From Gracilibacillus suaedae (GTDB lineage: Bacteria > Bacillota > Bacilli > Bacillales > Amphibacillaceae), in NCBI RefSeq assembly GCF_017599345.1, contig NZ_JAGFVL010000035.1:124001-188000 (forward strand): a stretch of 64,000 nt of DNA, in the 5' to 3' direction. The translations under genes were made by a program, and so were the position numbers. The notes beneath the pieces were generated by a model, which was given only the letters and a program-made list of their open reading frames with translations, did not search any database and had not been told where the DNA came from. Every line of letters starts with the position of its first letter. Positions within the stretch are counted from its first letter, which is position 1. This document shows, piece after piece, positions 59,927-64,000 of this stretch.

Positions 59927-59953
59927 AAAAACCATCCTTATCAGATGGCTTTT
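59927..59953 (-). terminator. terminator of the gntR-type gene
   Basis: Stem CCATC/GATGG with flanking A/T runs giving a U-tract in the minus direction, directly after the stop codon. Confidence 0.7.
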
Positions 59954-59954
59954 C

Positions 59955-60680
59955 TTAAAATATTCGTTTTCGAATGACACTAAAACTTACCTGATCAGCC
60001 CGAAAAAAGTTTAGTGAATATAAGATCGGTTGATCATCAGTGTCATAATGCGTTTGTTTTAAAATTAATAGTGGCTGATCTGGATCAGATTCTAATACCT
60101 CGGATATCTCCTGATGATAGCCTATCGTTTTAATATCCGCCTTTGCATAACTGATCGTAATTCCCTTTTTCTCTTGGAAAGAATATAACATCGATTCTTC
60201 GCCGAAATAATAGTCCTCTCCAATTAAAGAAACCGGCACCTTGTCAATACAATAGACCAATGGTTCACCATCTGCTGTCCTCACACGTTTAACAAGGTAA
60301 ACTCGATCATTATCTATTAAGTCTAATTCTTGTTTATCTTCACTAACAGCATCAACAATCCCCTGAAAAAGCAAATTGGTTCCAGGTTCTTTACCCTCTC
60401 TTTTGATAAAATCAGTAATACTGAATAATTCCTCAATCCCGCCAGAAAAAGAAGGTTTTTTATTAACAAATGTTCCTATTCCATGTTTACGAATAATAAT
60501 ATTTTCTTCTTCTAATATACGTAGTGCTTCTCTTAATGTATTTCGTGATACATTTAACTGTTTGGCAAATTCCATCTCGGATGGCAATCGCTCACCCGGT
60601 TCTAGTTCTCCATCATTTATTTTGTTTTTGATTTGTTCTATTACGTGCACATAACGTGGCGTTTGGTAATCAAAGGCCAT
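59955..60680 (-). CDS. GntR family regulator, HutC subfamily (UTRA domain)
   Basis: A 241-residue repressor-type regulator. Residues about 8-72 form the winged helix (EPGERLPSEMEFAKQLNVSRNTLREALRILEEE, in outline), and 95-235 form a UTRA ligand-binding domain (VYLVKRVRTADGEPLVYCIDKVP). Ligands in this subfamily are often sugar phosphates or nucleosides. Its neighbour pdp and the paired operators suggest control of nucleoside catabolism. The frame opens at 60719, but GGGGGA selects ATG 60680. Confidence 0.92.
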   Translation of the reverse strand: MAFDYQTPRYVHVIEQIKNKINDGELEPGERLPSEMEFAKQLNVSRNTLREALRILEEENIIIRKHGIGTFVNKKPSFSGGIEELFSITDFIKREGKEPGTNLLFQGIVDAVSEDKQELDLIDNDRVYLVKRVRTADGEPLVYCIDKVPVSLIGEDYYFGEESMLYSFQEKKGITISYAKADIKTIGYHQEISEVLESDPDQPLLILKQTHYDTDDQPILYSLNFFRADQVSFSVIRKRIF

Positions 60681-60807
60681 GCTGACTTCCCCCTTCATAA
60701 ACCGAACAAATTTTCTCATAAGAACATCTTATCATAAATAAACCAAAAAATACTGCTTCTTTTTTAAAATAAGTGATTGTAACCAAGAAGTCAAACGGCT
60801 TTTGCGC

Positions 60808-60870
60808 TTGACACTGTAAGGGTTTTGTGATAATTATTATGTGTTAGCACTCACCAAACAAGAGTGCTAA
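60808..60870 (+). promoter_or_regulatory. htpG promoter with perfect CIRCE operator (HrcA)
   Basis: -35 TTGACA at 60808-60813 and a -10 at about 60829-60836 (GATAAT or TAATTA). The CIRCE inverted repeat TTAGCACTC-N9-GAGTGCTAA occupies 60844-60870, overlapping the transcription start region, and matches the consensus at all 18 arm positions. HrcA should repress here and release on heat shock. Confidence 0.92.
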
Positions 60871-60908
60871 AAATACATAAAACAAGTAATATAAGGAGGA
60901 GAATTACA

Positions 60909-62789
60909 ATGGAACAAAAGCAATTCCAGGCTGAATCAAAGCGATTGCTTGAAATGATGGTACATTCCATCTATTCACAAAAGGAGATCTTTTTACGTGA
61001 ACTTATTTCAAACGCTAGTGATGCAATTGATAAAATCTACTATAAAGCTTTAACAGATGATAGTATCTCTTTCAATAAAGATGATTACTTTATTCGAATT
61101 GAACCGAATAAAGATAATCGTACATTAACTGTTAAAGATACTGGTATCGGGATGACAAAGGAAGAATTGGAAGATAATTTAGGTACGATTGCCAAAAGTG
61201 GTTCTCTTGCTTTCAAAAATGAAGTCGAAATGAAAGATGGCCAAGAAATTATTGGTCAATTCGGGGTAGGGTTCTACTCTTCTTTCATGGTTGCGGACAA
61301 AGTAACCGTTTATACTCGTGCACTTCATAGTGATGAAGGCTATAAATGGGAATCTGATGGTGAAGAAGGTTATACAATCGAACCTTATGATAAACAGGGT
61401 GTTGGAACGGAAATAATTATCCAACTAAAAGAAAATGCAGAAGAAGAAAACTATGATGAATTCCTTGAAGAATACAAATTAAAATCAATTATCAAAAAAT
61501 ACTCTGATTTTATTCGCTATCCTATTAAAATGGAAGTGATCGAACAGAAACCGAAAGAGGATAATGAAGACGAACTAGAAGATATAATCGAAGATCAAAC
61601 GATCAACAGCATGGTACCAATCTGGCGTAAAAACAAACAAGAGTTAAGTGATGAAGATTACGAAAGCTTCTATCAAGAGAAACATTTCGGATTTGATAAG
61701 CCATTAAGCCACCAGCATATCAGTGTAGATGGTATGGTGAGATTTCAATCTATTCTTTACATTCCTGAGCAATTACCGTTTAACTATTACTCTCAGGATT
61801 TCGAGAAAGGGTTGGAACTATATTCTAACGGAGTCTTAATTATGGAAAAATGTGCTGATCTTTTACCAGATCACTTTAGTTTCGTACGGGGAATTGTTGA
61901 TTCAGAAGATCTCTCCTTAAATATTTCTCGAGAGATATTACAACAAGACCGTCAAGTCAAATTAATCGCCAAAAATATTGAGAAGAAAATCAAGAACCAT
62001 TTACAAAGCATGCTGAAAAATGATCGCGAAAAATATGAGAAATTTTATGATGCATTTGGTCGTCAAATTAAATATGGTGTCTATGCCGACTTCGGTGCCA
62101 ATAAAGATAAATTAAAAGACTTATTATTGTTCTACTCGTCCAGTGAGCAAAAACTTGTGACTCTAAAAGAATATGTGGAACGTATGCCAGATGACCAAGA
62201 ACATATTTATTATGCAACAGGTGCTTCACATGACCGCATTGAAAAATTACCACAAACAGAAATGGTTAAAGATAAAGGCTATGAAATTCTTTACTTCACA
62301 GATGAAGTCGATGAATTTGCTATTAAGATGTTAATGAACTATGATGACAAAGAATTCAAAAATGTATCAAGCGGTGACTTAGATTTAGAAGATGAAGAAA
62401 CGAAAAAAGAAGCGGAAAAACAAAAAGAAGAACATAAACGTTTATTAGAGGAAATGAAAGAAATTCTTGGTAATAAAGTGAAAGATGTTAAGCTTTCCAC
62501 TCGTCTAAAAACACATCCTGTCTGCTTATCAGCTGAAGGCGATGTTTCGATCGAGATGGAAAAAGTCTTAAAACAAATGCCTGATAACCAGAACATTGAA
62601 GCAACTAAAGTGTTGGAAATTAATAATAAACATGAGATTTTCCAAGCATTAGTTCGGGCACATGAGTCAGATAAAGAAAAAGTCAAACTGTATACTAATA
62701 TCCTATACAACCAAGCATTACTTATCGAAGGCCTCCCTATCGAAGACCCAGTAGCATTAACAAATGATATGTGTAAAGTAATGGTTTAA
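60909..62789 (+). CDS. htpG: chaperone HtpG (Hsp90)
   Basis: ATP-dependent dimeric chaperone of 626 residues. GHKL ATPase motifs are [14 protein letters not shown] near residue 29, [11 protein letters not shown] near 75 and [14 protein letters not shown] near 113-126. The middle ([19 protein letters not shown]) and C-terminal dimerisation domains are complete. AAGGAGGAG selects ATG 60909 rather than the upstream frame from 60864, which overlaps the CIRCE site. Confidence 0.96.
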   Translation: MEQKQFQAESKRLLEMMVHSIYSQKEIFLRELISNASDAIDKIYYKALTDDSISFNKDDYFIRIEPNKDNRTLTVKDTGIGMTKEELEDNLGTIAKSGSLAFKNEVEMKDGQEIIGQFGVGFYSSFMVADKVTVYTRALHSDEGYKWESDGEEGYTIEPYDKQGVGTEIIIQLKENAEEENYDEFLEEYKLKSIIKKYSDFIRYPIKMEVIEQKPKEDNEDELEDIIEDQTINSMVPIWRKNKQELSDEDYESFYQEKHFGFDKPLSHQHISVDGMVRFQSILYIPEQLPFNYYSQDFEKGLELYSNGVLIMEKCADLLPDHFSFVRGIVDSEDLSLNISREILQQDRQVKLIAKNIEKKIKNHLQSMLKNDREKYEKFYDAFGRQIKYGVYADFGANKDKLKDLLLFYSSSEQKLVTLKEYVERMPDDQEHIYYATGASHDRIEKLPQTEMVKDKGYEILYFTDEVDEFAIKMLMNYDDKEFKNVSSGDLDLEDEETKKEAEKQKEEHKRLLEEMKEILGNKVKDVKLSTRLKTHPVCLSAEGDVSIEMEKVLKQMPDNQNIEATKVLEINNKHEIFQALVRAHESDKEKVKLYTNILYNQALLIEGLPIEDPVALTNDMCKVMV

Positions 62790-62790
62790 C

Positions 62791-62824
62791 AAAAGCGTCG
62801 CAGTTCTCAAACTGCGACGCTTTT
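62791..62824 (+). terminator. rho-independent terminator of htpG
   Basis: Perfect 15-bp arms AAAAGCGTCGCAGTT and complement with a 4-nt loop and a T-run. Confidence 0.93.
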
Positions 62825-62929
62825 TTCGGGCACTTTCAATCAGATTTTGAGCACTTCCCATTTATCAGGCACTAGGGAAAACTGTGCAAAACGCTCCGTC
62901 CTTATGACTAAAAGCAAAAGATTTACCAT

Positions 62930-63055
62930 TTCTCTAGCATCCATTATGAAATACTTGAACAGCTTAACCGCCACTTCGGCTACCCACTTCCCACAGAAGT
63001 GAAAGTGGGCGGCCTTCGCTATTATCATGCTCTACAACGCTAGTACACTAAATTT
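62930..63055 (+). repeat. dispersed repeat, family A copy 3 (shortened)
   Basis: It matches the left part of copy 1 (ATGAAATA-TTGAACAG, ACCGCCACTTCGGCTACCCAC-type block) and its right end (GTGGGCGGCCTTCGCT, GCTCTACAAC), but lacks the ~100-bp centre with the long hairpin. The rest of the 62825-63219 gap shows nothing further. Confidence 0.6.
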
Positions 63056-63219
63056 ATACTTTCTTGTTAAAAAAATACCTCCTTTTAATTTAATGATCAG
63101 AAGGGAACTTATTCCTTTTGATTTTTGTCGTGGAAAGTTTATAAACGACTAAAATGTGTAATATTAACTGTAAAGTACATTCTAAATATGTCGGATAAAA
63201 AGCTAAGGAGGGAAAAAAG

Positions 63220-64000
63220 ATGAAACAAAATGTCGCTCAAAAATTAATTAGTGAGCATCTGATCTCCGGGGAAATGCAACCAGGAAAAGAAATTGGTCTA
63301 AAAATTGACCAAACGTTAACACAAGATGCTACAGGAACAATGGTAATGCTTGAACTGGAAGCAATGGGGATCGATCGTGTCAAAACAGAAGCCTCTGCAC
63401 AATACGTGGACCATAATTTAATTCAGGAGGATTTCCGTAATGCAGACGACCATCTATTCTTACGAAGTGCAGCACGTAAATTCGGTATTTACTATAGCAG
63501 ACCGGGTAATGGAGTCAGTCATCCTGTCCATATGCAACAACTTGCCAAGCCAGGAAAAACATTACTAGGGTCTGATAGTCATACTTGTGCGAATGGTTGT
63601 ATGGGTATGCTTGCCATTGGCGCAGGTGGTATTGATGTTGCCATGGCAATGGCTGGAGAACCCTATTACGTGAAAATGCCAAAGGTAATGGGTGTAAAAT
63701 TAACCGGTAAACTACCACATTGGGTTAGTGCGAAAGATGTTATTTTAGAAATGTTACGTCGTCACGGTGTTAAAGGTGGCGTTGGCAAAATCATTGAGTA
63801 TTATGGTCCTGGTGTAAAAACTTTATCGGCTATGGATCGACATGTTATTGCCAATATGGGAGCAGAGCTTGGAGCAACAGCTACCGTCTTTCCGTCAGAT
63901 AATGAAATCAAAAACTTTTTAAGACAACAGGGCCGGGAAAATGATTGGATGGAACTTACAGCTGATCGTGGTGCTCATTATGATGAAGAAGACAGTATTG
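63220..64000 (+). CDS. aconitate hydratase, 5' part (continues beyond the window)
   Basis: The first 260 codons of an aconitase-superfamily enzyme. Seen are TQDATGTMVMLELEAMG near residue 32, NGVSHPVHMQQLAKPGKTLLGSDSHTCANGCMGMLAIGAGG near 100-140 (outline) and GVKGGVGKIIEYYGPGV near 185. The start and order resemble the shorter (~640 aa) monomeric aconitase type, not the ~900 aa CitB/AcnA type. A homoaconitase/isopropylmalate isomerase role is less likely because leuCD is present. AAGGAGGG precedes ATG 63220. Confidence 0.88.
   Translation, partial: MKQNVAQKLISEHLISGEMQPGKEIGLKIDQTLTQDATGTMVMLELEAMGIDRVKTEASAQYVDHNLIQEDFRNADDHLFLRSAARKFGIYYSRPGNGVSHPVHMQQLAKPGKTLLGSDSHTCANGCMGMLAIGAGGIDVAMAMAGEPYYVKMPKVMGVKLTGKLPHWVSAKDVILEMLRRHGVKGGVGKIIEYYGPGVKTLSAMDRHVIANMGAELGATATVFPSDNEIKNFLRQQGRENDWMELTADRGAHYDEEDSI

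Overview
The window is a low-GC chromosomal segment of an aerobic, endospore-forming member of the Bacillaceae. This rests on purine-rich Shine-Dalgarno sites (AGGAGG-like) before nearly every gene, frequent TTG/GTG starts, sporulation genes (spoVAC-spoVAD-spoVAEb, YhcN/YlaJ-type lipoproteins, a Spo0E-like phosphatase, a YteA-like protein), RNase J1/RpoY and heme A synthase. The halophilic/alkaliphilic genera near Oceanobacillus, Virgibacillus and Gracilibacillus are plausible, but genus cannot be fixed from the sequence alone. I saw no rRNA, tRNA, CRISPR array, prophage or complete IS element.

Region 1 (1-35 kb) follows the order I recall for Bacillus subtilis, in reverse: (ctaB)-ctaA-ftsW-ylaN-ylaL-ylaJ-ylaI-ylaH-ylaF-yktC-yktB-yktA-speA-pdhDCBA-ykyA-def-ykrA-rpoY-rnjA-ktrC-ykuT-dapL-dapH-darB(ykuL)-ykuE-ykyB-patA. 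Departures are the absence here of pycA, typA and phoH, and the presence of a TetR/membrane-protein pair, a polysaccharide deacetylase lipoprotein, a heterodimeric ABC exporter and a Sco1-like lipoprotein. The block holds the pyruvate dehydrogenase complex, the three acetyl-branch genes of diaminopimelate synthesis, RNA turnover (RNase J1 with RNAP epsilon) and K+ uptake control.

Region 2 (35-44 kb) is more accessory: a Spo0E-like gene, a microprotein, a zinc-ribbon/helical-repeat membrane protein next to a PDZ-less trypsin-like protease, unknown lipoproteins, a compact spoVA operon behind a possible SigG promoter, and a YogA-like oxidoreductase with a DUF6884-like gene.

Region 3 (44-53 kb) is the ilvB-ilvN-ilvC-leuABCD operon, behind two strong CodY-box matches and a leucine T-box leader. 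Region 4 (53-60.7 kb) has a YteA-like zinc-finger protein, a YetF/DUF421 membrane protein, and a nucleoside catabolism cluster (pdp, xapX-like, deoB, punA, cdd, deoC) with a GntR regulator and two candidate operators. Region 5 (60.8-64 kb) has htpG behind a perfect CIRCE operator and the 5' part of an aconitase-family gene.

Between genes the window holds several dispersed structured repeats: a ~200-bp multi-hairpin family (about 1.35, 35.1 and 62.9 kb), a second family (3.0 and 38.8 kb, fragment at 59.7 kb), a 477-bp MITE-like inverted-repeat element between dapL and dapH, and a four-copy 19-bp unit at 12.7-12.9 kb. No convincing wholly new multi-gene system was found. The most interesting observations are regulatory: CIRCE on htpG, a terminator whose stem contains the ylaJ ribosome-binding site, a 44-bp palindrome by the tetR pair, paired operators at pdp, and the repeat families.
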